Positions 25,920 through 33,944 of a DNA stretch of 64,000 nt are shown here, piece by piece (within the stretch, counting starts at the first letter, position 1; each line of letters begins with the position of its first letter). The stretch spans positions 1 through 64,000 of the forward strand of contig CANAWG010000008.1 in the NCBI GenBank assembly GCA_947365245.1. The letters run 5' to 3'. The position numbers and the translations under genes were made by a program. The stretch is from an uncultured Oscillibacter sp. Lineage in GTDB: Bacteria; Bacillota; Clostridia; Oscillospirales; Oscillospiraceae. A model generated the notes under the pieces. The model had not been told where the DNA came from, made no database searches, and was given only the letters and a program-made list of their open reading frames with translations.

Positions 25920-26100
25920 GTCCCCGCCGGAGCCCAGCGCAGCGGGTCCGGTGGGGAGAGGAAGAAGAAACGGAGCGGTGGAGTTTCTTCTGACGAGGGT
26001 CCAGGGGGCGGCGCCCCCTGGCATGCTCCCGTCCCTTTCGCCGTCAGGCGGAAAAAGCGGGGCAGCAAAACAGCGGAGCCGCAAAGCGGCGAGCGCCTTT
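25920..26100 (+). repeat. Mosaic repeat fragment R6 between T-box and hisS
   Basis: Diverged fragment containing the GGGGAGAGGAAGAAGAAACG and GGAGCGGTGGAGTTTCTTCT modules, a GGGGGCGGCGCCCCC hairpin (about 25999-26018) and a TTTCGCC/GGCGGAAA unit. The rest of the gap (26100-26222) shows only further GC-rich imperfect repeats and no ORF I can support. The fragment separates the T-box terminator from hisS. Confidence 0.6.
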
Positions 26101-26222
26101 TGCGGGAGTTCTCCACTGCATTCAGTCTCGGCGCGGCGCACTCCGCGGGAGTCCTCCGCCGCACCCGACCCCGGCGCGGCACATTCCACGGAAAACTCCC
26201 CGCTGAATCCCGCCCGCCCGCG

Positions 26223-26533
26223 AAAAAAGGCGCTCTCGTCCCCAAGACAGTTTGGGACGAGAGCGCCTGTGCGCTTCGTGGTGCCACCCAAATTCAAGGC
26301 CGCACGGATCTCTCATTAAAACACCCGATCCGGATGATCGAAATATTCTAATGGAAGATTCGCGCTCCGCCTCCTTTGGCCTCCGGGGTAACGGGGAGGG
26401 AGCCGTGGGCGTTTCCGCCCCCGCTCCGCCGCTGTCCTTCCTCCGGGCCGAACGGGGCGCTTTCAGCGCTGCGCCCCTCTCTGGGGATCGGCTGCCGGGC
26501 TACTGCTGCGGCGTCTTCGCGGTGAATGTGTAG
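26223..26533 (-). promoter_or_regulatory. T-box riboswitch upstream of hisS, specifier GAC (Asp)
   Basis: Leader read leftward: CGCCGC stem, AGTA S-turn, AGAGAG bulge and a GAGGAAGGACAGCGGCG specifier segment whose GAC (complement of 26434-26436) sits exactly like GGC in the glyS leader (followed by one purine and the closing stem). The T-box GGGTGGCACCACGAAGCG (26272-26289) and the terminator AGGCGCTCTCGTCCC / GGGACGAGAGCGCCT with TTTTTT (26223-26268) are clear. GAC is an Asp codon, consistent with an original hisS-aspS operon leader. The specifier call comes from manual folding. Confidence 0.88.
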
Positions 26534-26562
26534 ATTGTATCCGCTTTTTTGAAAAATGTCAA
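26534..26562 (-). promoter_or_regulatory. Promoter of the hisS T-box leader
   Basis: -35 TTGACA (26557-26562), 17-base spacer, -10 TACAAT (26534-26539), reading leftward; it overlaps the last codon region of the mgsA-like gene. Confidence 0.88.
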
Positions 26563-26972
26563 GCGATGGGCCGGGTGGAGGGATTGACGATGTACCGCCA
26601 GTCCAGATCGCCCCGGGCCAGACCCAGCACCAGCATCTCCGCCGTGGCGATGTTGCTGGCGAAGGGGATGTTGTTCTGGTCGCACAGGCGGGAGATATAG
26701 GAGATGTCTCCGGCCATGCTCTCGTTGCTGGGGTCGTTGAAAAACAGCACCAGGTCGAACTCGTTGTAGGCGATGCGGGCGCCGATCTGCTGGGCGCCGC
26801 CGTGGGCGTAGGTCAAAAAGCAGTGGACGTCCAGGCCGGTGGCATCGGCTACCATGTGTCCGGTGGTGTTGGTGGCGTAGATATGGTGGCGGGACAGGAT
26901 ACCGGCGTAGGCCGTACAGAATTGGACCATCAACTCCTTCTTGTTATCGTGGGACATCAGCGCAATGTTCAT
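26559..26972 (-). CDS. Methylglyoxal synthase-like protein, active site altered
   Basis: A 137-residue MGS-fold protein starting MNIALMSHDNKKELMVQFC and containing NTTGHMVADATGL, GARIAYNEFDLVLFF and NIPFASNIATAEMLV, which align with bacterial methylglyoxal synthase over the full length. However, the family GGDQQ motif (catalytic Asp71 of E. coli MgsA) reads GGAQQ here, and the DPLxxxPHDPD segment (His98) reads DPSNESMAGD. Phosphate-binding parts (HD-KK, TTG) are kept. It may be inactive or have another role. Lies 18 bases after the MinD-like gene, so probably cotranscribed. Confidence 0.82.
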   Translation of the reverse strand: MNIALMSHDNKKELMVQFCTAYAGILSRHHIYATNTTGHMVADATGLDVHCFLTYAHGGAQQIGARIAYNEFDLVLFFNDPSNESMAGDISYISRLCDQNNIPFASNIATAEMLVLGLARGDLDWRYIVNPSTRPIA

Positions 26973-26990
26973 CTGTCTGGCTCCTTTCGT

Positions 26991-27737
26991 TTATTTGATC
27001 CGCGCCAGGGGAGCCTTTTCCCCCTGGATGCGTCTTGCAATATTCTGGTATGCGGCGGCGGCGCCCTGTCCGCCGGCGGGCAGCAGGGGAAGGCCCTGGT
27101 TGAGGTGCAGGGGGAGGGCGTCATCCTCCGGCACGACGCCCAGGAGGGGCAGGCCCGCCCGGTCGATGGCGTCGTCGATGGTGGCGTGGAGCTGGCGGAG
27201 CATCTTCCGGCGCACCCGGTTCACCACCAGGTGGAGGCTCCCCCCGGGGAAACGGTTCAGCTCCATCACAGTGTGCTGGGCGTCCCGCAGGGCCGTGGCG
27301 TCCGCCGTGGTGACCACGACGCACCGGTCCGCCCCGCAGACCGCCAGCTGGAAGCCGGTGCCCAGACCCGCCGGGGCGTCCAGAAGACAGTAGTCGAATT
27401 GGCCGCGGACCTCCTCCAGCAGTGTCCGCATCTCCCCCTCCGTCACCGCCGGAGAGCGGCTGCGGACGGGAGCCGTCAGCAGGAACAGGCCCGGCAGCTT
27501 GGGGTGCTCCACCGCGGCGTCGCTCAGACCGCAGCGGTGATAGGCCACGTCGGAGAAGTCCATCAGAGCCCGGTCGGAAAGACCCAGGGCCAGATCCAGA
27601 TTCCGCAGGCCCACGTCGCAGTCCAGGCACAGCACCCGCCGGCCGGACAGAGCCAGCGCGGCTCCCACGCCGGAGACCAGCGAGGTCTTGCCGGTGCCGC
27701 CCTTTCCGGAGACGACGGCGATACATTGCCCGCTCAT
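26991..27737 (-). CDS. MinD-family P-loop ATPase
   Basis: A 248-residue deviant-Walker ATPase: SGKGGTGKTSLVSGVGAALA, CLDCDVGLRNLDLALG and CLLDAPAGLGTG are MinD hallmarks, as is the AYQNIARRIQGE end region. MinD positions division inhibitors on the membrane, using a C-terminal amphipathic helix after the GE segment; here the protein stops at APLARIK, so that helix seems short or absent. No minC or minE is seen in the window. Next to an mgsA-like gene, as in the mre-min-rodA-mgsA clusters of other Clostridia. Confidence 0.85.
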   Translation of the reverse strand: MSGQCIAVVSGKGGTGKTSLVSGVGAALALSGRRVLCLDCDVGLRNLDLALGLSDRALMDFSDVAYHRCGLSDAAVEHPKLPGLFLLTAPVRSRSPAVTEGEMRTLLEEVRGQFDYCLLDAPAGLGTGFQLAVCGADRCVVVTTADATALRDAQHTVMELNRFPGGSLHLVVNRVRRKMLRQLHATIDDAIDRAGLPLLGVVPEDDALPLHLNQGLPLLPAGGQGAAAAYQNIARRIQGEKAPLARIK

Positions 27738-27765
27738 AGCCGACCCCCTTTCTCCGTGTTATCCA

Positions 27766-28476
27766 TTATAACGGGTTTTTCTTGATTTTTGCAAATGACC
27801 TGGGATATTTTTTCGGGGTTTCCGAAATTTTTTCAATCACAATCACCCGGTGGCGGACATCCGTCCCGGGGATCCGATAGTCCCTTTTTTCCCTCAGGCG
27901 CCCCCCCAGGGCCGCGATGGCGCCGCCGGCGGCGGAGAGCTCCTCGTCGGAGTCCACGGACTTCATGGCGAGGAACGCGCCCCCGGGCCGCACATAGGGC
28001 AGGCACAGCTCGCTTAAGGTCCGCAGCTCCGCCACCGCCCGGGAGGTCACCACGTCGAACTGTTCCCGAAAGGCGTCGCCGCGGCTGTGCTCCTCCGCCC
28101 GGCCGTGGAGGGTGCGGATGCCGGCAAGGCCCAGGGCGCCGCAGGTCTCCTCCAGCCAGTCCAGGCGCTTGTTCAGGCTGTCCAGCAGCGTCACGTCCAG
28201 GGAGGGGACCAGAATCTTCAGCACCACGCCGGGGAATCCCGCCCCGGTGCCCACGTCCAGCAGCCGCTTTCCCTCCAGCGCGTAGACGCCCAGCAGGGCG
28301 GCGCAGTCCAGCACATGGAGCCGGGCCACCTGCTGCGGCTCCGTGATGGCGGTGAGGTTCATCACCTGATTTTTCTCCAGCAGCAGCCGGGCGTATTCCT
28401 CCAGCCGCGCCACGGCCCCCGCCGGGGGCTCCACCCCCAGGGCCGGCAGGCCCGCCTCCAGCAGCGGCGCGATCAT
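27766..28476 (-). CDS. rsmG: 16S rRNA (guanine527-N7)-methyltransferase RsmG
   Basis: SAM-dependent methyltransferase (GidB) of 236 residues. Visible: NQVMNLTAITEPQQVARLHV with DC, motif I LLDVGTGAGFPGVVLKI, LLDSLNKRLDWLEE and VVTSRAVAEL. The C-terminus (FAKIKKNPL) is basic, as in homologs. Its start overlaps the mscL stop by four bases. Usually rsmG stands with mnmE/mnmG and noc/parAB; here it is with mscL and minD. Confidence 0.95.
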   Translation of the reverse strand: MIAPLLEAGLPALGVEPPAGAVARLEEYARLLLEKNQVMNLTAITEPQQVARLHVLDCAALLGVYALEGKRLLDVGTGAGFPGVVLKILVPSLDVTLLDSLNKRLDWLEETCGALGLAGIRTLHGRAEEHSRGDAFREQFDVVTSRAVAELRTLSELCLPYVRPGGAFLAMKSVDSDEELSAAGGAIAALGGRLREKRDYRIPGTDVRHRVIVIEKISETPKKYPRSFAKIKKNPL

Positions 28477-28883
28477 CCCCGCTCCTTCAAAAGGTCCCGG
28501 ATCTCCGTCAGGAGCTTTTCCTCAGCGGAGGGCTCCGGCGGGGCGGCGGGCGCGGCTGGCGCCTCCTCTTTCTTCCGGTGGAAGCTGTTGATGGCCCGCA
28601 CCAGGCAGAACACCACAAAGGCCATCACCAGGAAGTTCAGCACCGCCTGGAGGAAGTTGCCGTAGGTGACGACGGCGCTGCCGACGGTAAGGGACAGATC
28701 CGCAAAGGAGATACTGCCGGTGAGGATGCCCAGCAGGGGCATGACGATGTCGTTGATGAGGGAGGTGGTGATGTTGGAGAACGCGCCGCCGACGATGACG
28801 CCCACGGCCATGTCCATCACGTTTCCCCGGGCGATGAACGTCTTGAACTCCGCGAGGAATGTGCTCTTCTTTTCGGAGGCCAT
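28473..28883 (-). CDS. mscL: Large-conductance mechanosensitive channel MscL
   Basis: A 136-residue channel subunit: FKTFIARGNVMDMAVGVIVG with GGAFSNITTSLINDIVMPLL (first membrane helix), a second helix NFLVMAFVVFCLVRAIN and a C-terminal bundle (EKLLTEIRDLLKE) after an Ala/Pro linker. It opens under osmotic downshock. AGGAATC precedes the ATG; four-base overlap with rsmG. Confidence 0.96.
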   Translation of the reverse strand: MASEKKSTFLAEFKTFIARGNVMDMAVGVIVGGAFSNITTSLINDIVMPLLGILTGSISFADLSLTVGSAVVTYGNFLQAVLNFLVMAFVVFCLVRAINSFHRKKEEAPAAPAAPPEPSAEEKLLTEIRDLLKERG

Positions 28884-28944
28884 AGCGATGATTCCTTTCG
28901 GTATAGAATATCTCCGGATATACAGACCGGATTGAACCTTTCCG

Positions 28945-29691
28945 TCACCAGTGTCCCTGCTCCGTGCGCATGTGGGTGCGCTTGACGCCGGTCTGGAGGT
29001 TGAAGAGGATCTTGTTCAGGGAGGTGATCTCCTCCTCTGTCAGCTGGGCGAAGAGGAAGCCGTACCGGAATTTCCCCGGCGCGTGCTCGACGCACCGCAC
29101 GATCTGCCCCACGAAGTTCAGCGGGGTGTAGTCGTCCAGCTTCAGCCGGATGCGCAGCACCTCGTCCTCGTCGTGGACGTACTCCGACTGGACGCAGGCG
29201 CCGCTGGTGCTGATGTCCACCAACAGACATTCCTCCGGCGTTTTGCAGTGCTCGTCTTCCCAGCGGTACAGCGACACGGGGACGCTGAGGGGCAGCCGGA
29301 ACGCCTCCCGGTTTTCCGCGTGGGTCTCCACCCGCACGTTTTTCAGCTTCAGAACCGTCCGGCTGGACGCCTCTACCACGGCCCGCATGCTGATGGGCAC
29401 CATCTTTTTGTCGTAGCCGCTGGCGCACACGGCGGACTCCAGACTGCACACCTTGAAGCCCAGTCCGCCGGGAAGCCGCTCCAGCTTCAAAGAGGAGGGA
29501 CCCAGGGCCGTGATCCGGCCCACCACCAGAGGCATTCCCTCCGGGTCCGTCACCTCGATACGCATTCCCTCGTACAGCTCTCCTGTGAGGGCGCTGCCGG
29601 GCTGGCCGGACTTTCCGTCCGAATGCTGGCTGGCCTCCAGATCGTAGTCGTCCTCAGTTTCTCTGGAGAAGAGAGATGAAAAAATGCTCAT
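28945..29691 (-). CDS. PilZ-domain protein (putative c-di-GMP effector)
   Basis: A 248-residue protein with an N-terminal YcgR-like segment (GMRIEVTDPEGMPLVVGRIT) and a C-terminal PilZ domain: the RxxxR-like NREAFRLPLSVPVSLYRW and DISTSGACV (the D/NxSxxG motif) are the usual c-di-GMP contacts. YcgR-type proteins act on motility; no flagellar gene is nearby. The gene is a single unit between mscL and the SLH gene; a TTGATA-containing A/T-rich stretch (about 29779) may be its promoter. Confidence 0.83.
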   Translation of the reverse strand: MSIFSSLFSRETEDDYDLEASQHSDGKSGQPGSALTGELYEGMRIEVTDPEGMPLVVGRITALGPSSLKLERLPGGLGFKVCSLESAVCASGYDKKMVPISMRAVVEASSRTVLKLKNVRVETHAENREAFRLPLSVPVSLYRWEDEHCKTPEECLLVDISTSGACVQSEYVHDEDEVLRIRLKLDDYTPLNFVGQIVRCVEHAPGKFRYGFLFAQLTEEEITSLNKILFNLQTGVKRTHMRTEQGHW

Positions 29692-29848
29692 GGGGCACCG
29701 CCTTTTCCTTGGATTTGCCGCTTGGCAAGTGGTCCGCCCGGGGCGGAAAGGGAAGCTGGGGGTTAATTTCTAATTGTATCAATCAGCAACAAATATACGG
29801 ATGGAAATTACCGGGCGCCCATTGGTGCTGTTCGCGGTACGAACGCGC

Positions 29849-30871
29849 CTATACCCGGGACGCCGGGTCCAGCACCCGTGCCAGCATCATGGCGGCCTGG
29901 GCGCGGGTCAGCTGACCGCCGCCGTGGAAGTGCCCGGCGGTATCCACGCCGGTGAGAATGCCCGCCCGGTAGAGCCGCAGGATCGCATCCGCGTCCTGGG
30001 TCTCGTCGGGGCTTACGTCGGGGACGCTGACGGTTTCATGGACGGCCGGCAGTTCCCCGGCGGTCCGGTCCACCAGCCATGCGAAGAGGGCCCGGCTGGC
30101 GTTATCTTTGGAGAAACGGACCGCCGGGTCATAGCCGCTGTCGTCGCCGTTGTTCCCGCCGCTGGCCCGGTAAAGAAGCTCCCCATCGAAGCTCATGACC
30201 CCCTCGCTGCCCAGGTAAAAGACGGCGGGGAACCACCAGGCGTCCTTGTACAGCTCCACATACTGCGCGTTGGGGATGGTGGTGAAGCGGCCTGCTTTCG
30301 GGTCCTCGAAGCGGTAGCCCGTTCCGACGTAGCCATGGCTCATGGTGCCGGGAATGCTCTCGTGGGATTCTTTCACGCCTTCGTATGAGCCCACCCGGTT
30401 ATAGCCCTCATAGCCCACGCGCAATGTGCAGGCATCGGGCAGGGTGGGGGCGTCGGGGCCGTCGCTGATGCAGATGTAGGGACGTTCCGTCATGACGTTG
30501 TAGGCGGGCGTTTCCTCCACGGTGAAAGACGCAAATTCGTTTCCGTCTCCATCGTAGAACCGGAGGCAGGGCTGGCTCAGGTCCGGCAGGTCCGGGACGG
30601 TCCCGCCGCCGCCGTTCTGCAAGTCGTACAGCCGCGCCGCCAGCACCACCAGCTGGGCGATGCTCAGCGTTCCCTGGGGACTGAACGTGGTCTCCGAGGT
30701 GCCGTTCATCAGGCCCCGCTCATAGCAGAGCTTTATGGCCTCATAGGAGGCGCTTCCCTCCGCCACGTCGGAAAAGCCGGGGTAGGCCCGCCCTGTATCC
30801 GCTGCGGCGCAAGGGATTGAGAGGACAGACAGGAATACGGCCGTTAAAATCAGCCCGAGGATACGTTTCAT
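29849..30871 (-). CDS. Secreted SLH-domain protein
   Basis: A 340-residue exported protein: signal peptide MKRILGLILTAVFLSVLS...CAAA, an N-terminal S-layer homology motif (FSDVAEGSASYEAIKLCYERG, then TFSPQGTLSIAQLVVLAARL), a middle domain with YICISDGPDAP and YRFEDPKAGRF of unknown type, and a partial SLH-like C-terminus (LYRAGILTGVDTAG, LTRAQAAMMLARVL). SLH domains bind pyruvylated wall polymers. AAAGGATT precedes the ATG. It stands alone between serS and the PilZ gene. Confidence 0.83.
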   Translation of the reverse strand: MKRILGLILTAVFLSVLSIPCAAADTGRAYPGFSDVAEGSASYEAIKLCYERGLMNGTSETTFSPQGTLSIAQLVVLAARLYDLQNGGGGTVPDLPDLSQPCLRFYDGDGNEFASFTVEETPAYNVMTERPYICISDGPDAPTLPDACTLRVGYEGYNRVGSYEGVKESHESIPGTMSHGYVGTGYRFEDPKAGRFTTIPNAQYVELYKDAWWFPAVFYLGSEGVMSFDGELLYRASGGNNGDDSGYDPAVRFSKDNASRALFAWLVDRTAGELPAVHETVSVPDVSPDETQDADAILRLYRAGILTGVDTAGHFHGGGQLTRAQAAMMLARVLDPASRV

Positions 30872-30996
30872 CGCTGCAATCCTTTCTATCGGCTCCAAAC
30901 AGGTCTGCCGATTTCTTGAGAAAAAGTGTTCAAAAACGCCAGATTGCGCCAAATATCCCGTGTTTTCCACATGGATTTGTACACAATAAAGAGAAA

Positions 30997-32301
30997 TTAC
31001 CTCTTCGGAACCAGCTTTTCCATTCCGCCCATATAGGGCCGTAGGACCTCCGGGATCAGCACGGTGCCGTCGGCCTGGAGGTTGTTCTCCAGGAAAGCAA
31101 TGAGCATCCGGGGCGGGGCCACGCAGGTGTTGTTGAGGGTGTGGCACAGCTGGGTCTTTCCATTTTCGTCCTTGTAGCGGATGCGGAGCCGCCGGGCCTG
31201 GGCGTCGCCCAGGTTGGAGCAGGAGCAGACCTCGAAGTACTTCTGCTGCCGGGGGGACCAGGCCTCGATGTCGCAGCTCTTGACCTTCAGGTCCGCCAGG
31301 TCGCCGGAGCAGCACTCCAGCTGCCGCACGGGGATGTCCAGGGACCGGAAGAGCTCCACGGAGAACCGCCACAGCTTCTCATACCAGGCCTTGCTCTCCT
31401 CCGGCCTGCAGACCACGATCATCTCCTGCTTTTCAAACTGGTGGATGCGGTACACGCCCCGCTCCTCGATGCCGTGGGCGCCCTTCTCCTTGCGGAAGCA
31501 GGGGGAGTAGGAGGTAAGAGTCTGGGGCAGCTTCTCCGCGGGCACAATCTGGTCGATGAACCGGCCGATCATGGAGTGCTCGCTGGTGCCGATGAGATAC
31601 AGGTCCTCCCCCTCGATCTTGTACATCATGCCGTCCATGTCCGTCTGGCTCATGACGCCCTCCACCACGTTGCCGTGGATCATGAAGGGGGGAATGCAGT
31701 AGGTGAAGCCCTTGCCGATCATGAAGTCCCGGCCGTAGGCCAGCACCGCCTCATGGAGCCGGGCGATGTCCCCCAGCAGGTAGTAGAACCCGTTGCCGGA
31801 GACCCGCCCCGCGGCGTCCAGGTCGACGCCGTCAAAGGACTCCATGATCTCCGTGTGGTAGGGGATGGGGAAGTCCGGCACCTTTGCCTCGCCGAAGCGC
31901 TCCACCTCCACGTTGTGGCTGTCGTCCGGGCCCAGGGGGACGGACTCGTCGATAATCTGGGGAATCACCAGGAGGCGCTGGTGGAGCTCCGCCTCCAGCT
32001 CCGTCTCCTGCTTTTCCAGCTCCGCCAGGCGCTGGGCGTCGGCCTTGACCTGGGCCTTGACCTTTTCCGCCTCCTGAAGCTTCGCGGGGTCCTTCTTGGC
32101 CTGGCCCATCAGCACGCCCACCTGCTTGGAAAGGGTGTTCCGGGCGGAGCGCAGCTGGTCCGCCTCGGCGATGGCGGCCCGGCGCCGGGCATCCAGGTCG
32201 ATGGCCTCGTCCACCAGGGGGAGTTTCGCGTCCTGGAATTTCTTTCGGATGTTCTCTTTGACCAGTTCCGGGTTTTCCCGGATGAATTTCATGTCCAGCA
32301 T
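30997..32301 (-). CDS. serS: Seryl-tRNA synthetase
   Basis: Class II synthetase of 434 residues with the N-terminal antiparallel coiled-coil arm (MLDMKFIRENPELVKENIRK; ARRRAAIAEADQLRSARNTL), LIGTSEHSMIGRF, motif 2 CFRKEKGAHGIEERGVYRIH and the C-terminal NNTCVAPPRMLIAFLENNLQ. AGAGGTGAACC precedes the ATG. No T-box is seen upstream; a parS site lies about 50 bases beyond the start. Confidence 0.97.
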   Translation of the reverse strand: MLDMKFIRENPELVKENIRKKFQDAKLPLVDEAIDLDARRRAAIAEADQLRSARNTLSKQVGVLMGQAKKDPAKLQEAEKVKAQVKADAQRLAELEKQETELEAELHQRLLVIPQIIDESVPLGPDDSHNVEVERFGEAKVPDFPIPYHTEIMESFDGVDLDAAGRVSGNGFYYLLGDIARLHEAVLAYGRDFMIGKGFTYCIPPFMIHGNVVEGVMSQTDMDGMMYKIEGEDLYLIGTSEHSMIGRFIDQIVPAEKLPQTLTSYSPCFRKEKGAHGIEERGVYRIHQFEKQEMIVVCRPEESKAWYEKLWRFSVELFRSLDIPVRQLECCSGDLADLKVKSCDIEAWSPRQQKYFEVCSCSNLGDAQARRLRIRYKDENGKTQLCHTLNNTCVAPPRMLIAFLENNLQADGTVLIPEVLRPYMGGMEKLVPKR

Positions 32302-32349
32302 GGTTGGTTCACCTCTATAGTATAATGAGAGATTCTAAAATTCAAACAG

Positions 32350-32365
32350 TGTTTCACGTGAAACA
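32350..32365. promoter_or_regulatory. parS centromere site 1
   Basis: Perfect 16-base palindrome TGTTTCACGTGAAACA, a consensus ParB/Spo0J binding site. It lies just downstream of the par operon, between the last paralog gene and serS. Confidence 0.93.
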
Positions 32366-32368
32366 TCT

Positions 32369-32884
32369 TTAAGTCTCCCCCAGCAGAGGCCGCAGAACCT
32401 CCGCCAGGGCGTCTCCGGTCTGCTTGGAGTCCTTCACCCAAAGGGTGAGGTTTCGGTTGGAGTGCGGGGAGAGATAGTCCCATTCGTCAATGAAAAACTG
32501 GATCCGGATCGAACGCGCCCCCCGCCTGCCCACGTAGAGCAGGATGTGCCAGTCCCCATCGTGGGTGATCCGTCCGGTAACGGTGTTCTGGGGTACAAAC
32601 TGCAGGACAAGGTTCCACGGCGGGCGGCGGAACCGCAGGGCCTCGATTTCCGCCAGCACTGTCTCCCACTCCGGGTCCTCCGGGGTGAAGCCCCTGCTGC
32701 AAAGGCGGGGCTCCTGGCCCACACCACGGCTCAGGTCGTTGTCGTCAACGGTGATTCCCTCCGGGCTTCGCACCTCCGGCGCCAGGGTGTAGATGTCCAC
32801 CGGCCGGGCGTACCAGAGGCCCCAGACGATCAGCAGGGCCAAAGCGGCGGCCGGAATCTTCCAATGCGCTTTCAGCCAGTTCAT
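32369..32884 (-). CDS. Single-pass membrane protein, paralog 2 in par operon
   Basis: Not recognised. A 171-residue protein with one N-terminal membrane segment (IPAAALALLIVWGLWYA) followed by RPVDIYTLAPEV and a soluble extracytoplasmic domain. It is a paralog of the preceding gene: both have WYARPVD after the membrane helix, a FTPEDPEWETVL / VTPDSGQWRAVL segment and LRFRRP. The ATG at 32884 is six bases after GGAGGA and two bases from the preceding stop. Last gene of the par transcript. Confidence 0.7.
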   Translation of the reverse strand: MNWLKAHWKIPAAALALLIVWGLWYARPVDIYTLAPEVRSPEGITVDDNDLSRGVGQEPRLCSRGFTPEDPEWETVLAEIEALRFRRPPWNLVLQFVPQNTVTGRITHDGDWHILLYVGRRGARSIRIQFFIDEWDYLSPHSNRNLTLWVKDSKQTGDALAEVLRPLLGET

Positions 32885-32886
32885 GG

Positions 32887-33387
32887 TCATTCCTCCATCA
32901 GCAGCAGCCGTTTCGCCAGAGCCTGGGCGGCGTCCTCGCCGCCGGACAGGGACATGGGGAGATTGCGCTGGGGGCTTGTGTGAAGCGAGGTATAGCAGGG
33001 GCGGCACGCGCCTATTTGCAGCATCATGGACCGGTCGGTTTGATCCCAGAGATAAAAGACGACGTGGGCCAGCTCGGGGGACACCGCTTCGGTTTTGACG
33101 GTTCCGGTTTGCCGGTACTCCCGGATGAGATTGCCCACCGGACGGCGAAAACGCAGACCCTCCAGTTCTCCCAGGACGGCCCGCCACTGGCCGCTGTCAG
33201 GCGTTACGCCGGTGTTCCAGACGATATCGCTGCCCTGACCGGGTTCGGCGTATTCGATTTTGACGTTGACGGCCTCCAGTTCGCCTATCCCCAGGCCGTA
33301 GACGTCCACCGGCCGGGCGTACCAGATTCCCCAGGCCAGCGCCGCGGCAATTACGAGAATCAGGCCCGCTCTCCAGTGCTTTTTCAC
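32887..33387 (-). CDS. Single-pass membrane protein, paralog 1 in par operon
   Basis: Not recognised. A 166-residue protein: MKKHWRAGLILVIAAALAWG membrane anchor, then WYARPVDVYGLGIGE and a soluble domain with LRFRRPVGNLIREY. Sequence similarity with the next gene shows a tandem duplication. The GTG start overlaps the upstream stop by four bases (GTGA). Translationally coupled to the parB operon; function unknown. Confidence 0.7.
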   Translation of the reverse strand: MKKHWRAGLILVIAAALAWGIWYARPVDVYGLGIGELEAVNVKIEYAEPGQGSDIVWNTGVTPDSGQWRAVLGELEGLRFRRPVGNLIREYRQTGTVKTEAVSPELAHVVFYLWDQTDRSMMLQIGACRPCYTSLHTSPQRNLPMSLSGGEDAAQALAKRLLLMEE

Positions 33388-33944
33388 GGCGTTCCAGCCT
33401 CCAGGGCCTCCTTGACGTTGTCATAGACAATGCGGGGCGCGTTGTAAAAGGAGGGGAAGACGACCCCTTCCAAGGAATCGTCAATGGTCAGCAGCGCGGG
33501 CTGGCCTTCGCGTTCCATGTGGTCGATGATCTGCCGGCAGCTGTCGTAGTCCTCCGACTGATAGGCGTGCTCCAGCAGATACAGGTTGGTCAGTGCGGCG
33601 AGCTTGTCGTTGGCGGCCGCAGATTCCTCCTGCGCGGCCGCCGCGGTCTCGGCGGCCTCCTGGGCCTGGTCCAGGGAGCTCTGTGCCTCCGCCAGCTCCT
33701 GCTGGAGCCGGATCACCTGCTCCTGGAGCCCCTGGACCTCCTGCATGGCGGAGACGGAGGTCTGGAGCTCTCCCAGGGCCTCGGTGTTGCTCCGCTGGTG
33801 GGTGAAGAGGGACCAGATCATCAGCAGAAACGCCACGGCGAACAGCACAAAGATATACACGATCACCGGCTTTCTGCCGCCGGACTGTTTCGGAGCGTCT
33901 TTCTCCTCCGGGGCGGAGGCGCTGTCTCTGCGTTTCAGGTTCAT
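33384..33944 (-). CDS. Membrane-anchored coiled-coil protein in par operon
   Basis: Not recognised. A 186-residue protein: a hydrophilic basic N-terminus (about 25 residues), one membrane segment (VIVYIFVLFAVAFLLMIWSL), a coiled coil (about residues 55-115, EQVIRLQQELAEAQSSLDQA) and a small C-terminal domain (YQSEDYDSCRQIIDHME). Its ATG overlaps the parB stop by four bases. It might link chromosome segregation proteins to the envelope, but there is no direct evidence. Confidence 0.72.
   Translation of the reverse strand: MNLKRRDSASAPEEKDAPKQSGGRKPVIVYIFVLFAVAFLLMIWSLFTHQRSNTEALGELQTSVSAMQEVQGLQEQVIRLQQELAEAQSSLDQAQEAAETAAAAQEESAAANDKLAALTNLYLLEHAYQSEDYDSCRQIIDHMEREGQPALLTIDDSLEGVVFPSFYNAPRIVYDNVKEALEAGTP

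Noticed and set aside
25862-26287. N-terminal extension of hisS through the upstream gap
   Set aside because: The extension covers repeat sequence and part of the T-box terminator, and a good ribosome-binding site precedes the ATG at 25861.
30963-30971. TTTTCCACA, a DnaA-box-like 9-mer upstream of the SLH gene
   Set aside because: Single isolated match far from the origin; expected by chance.
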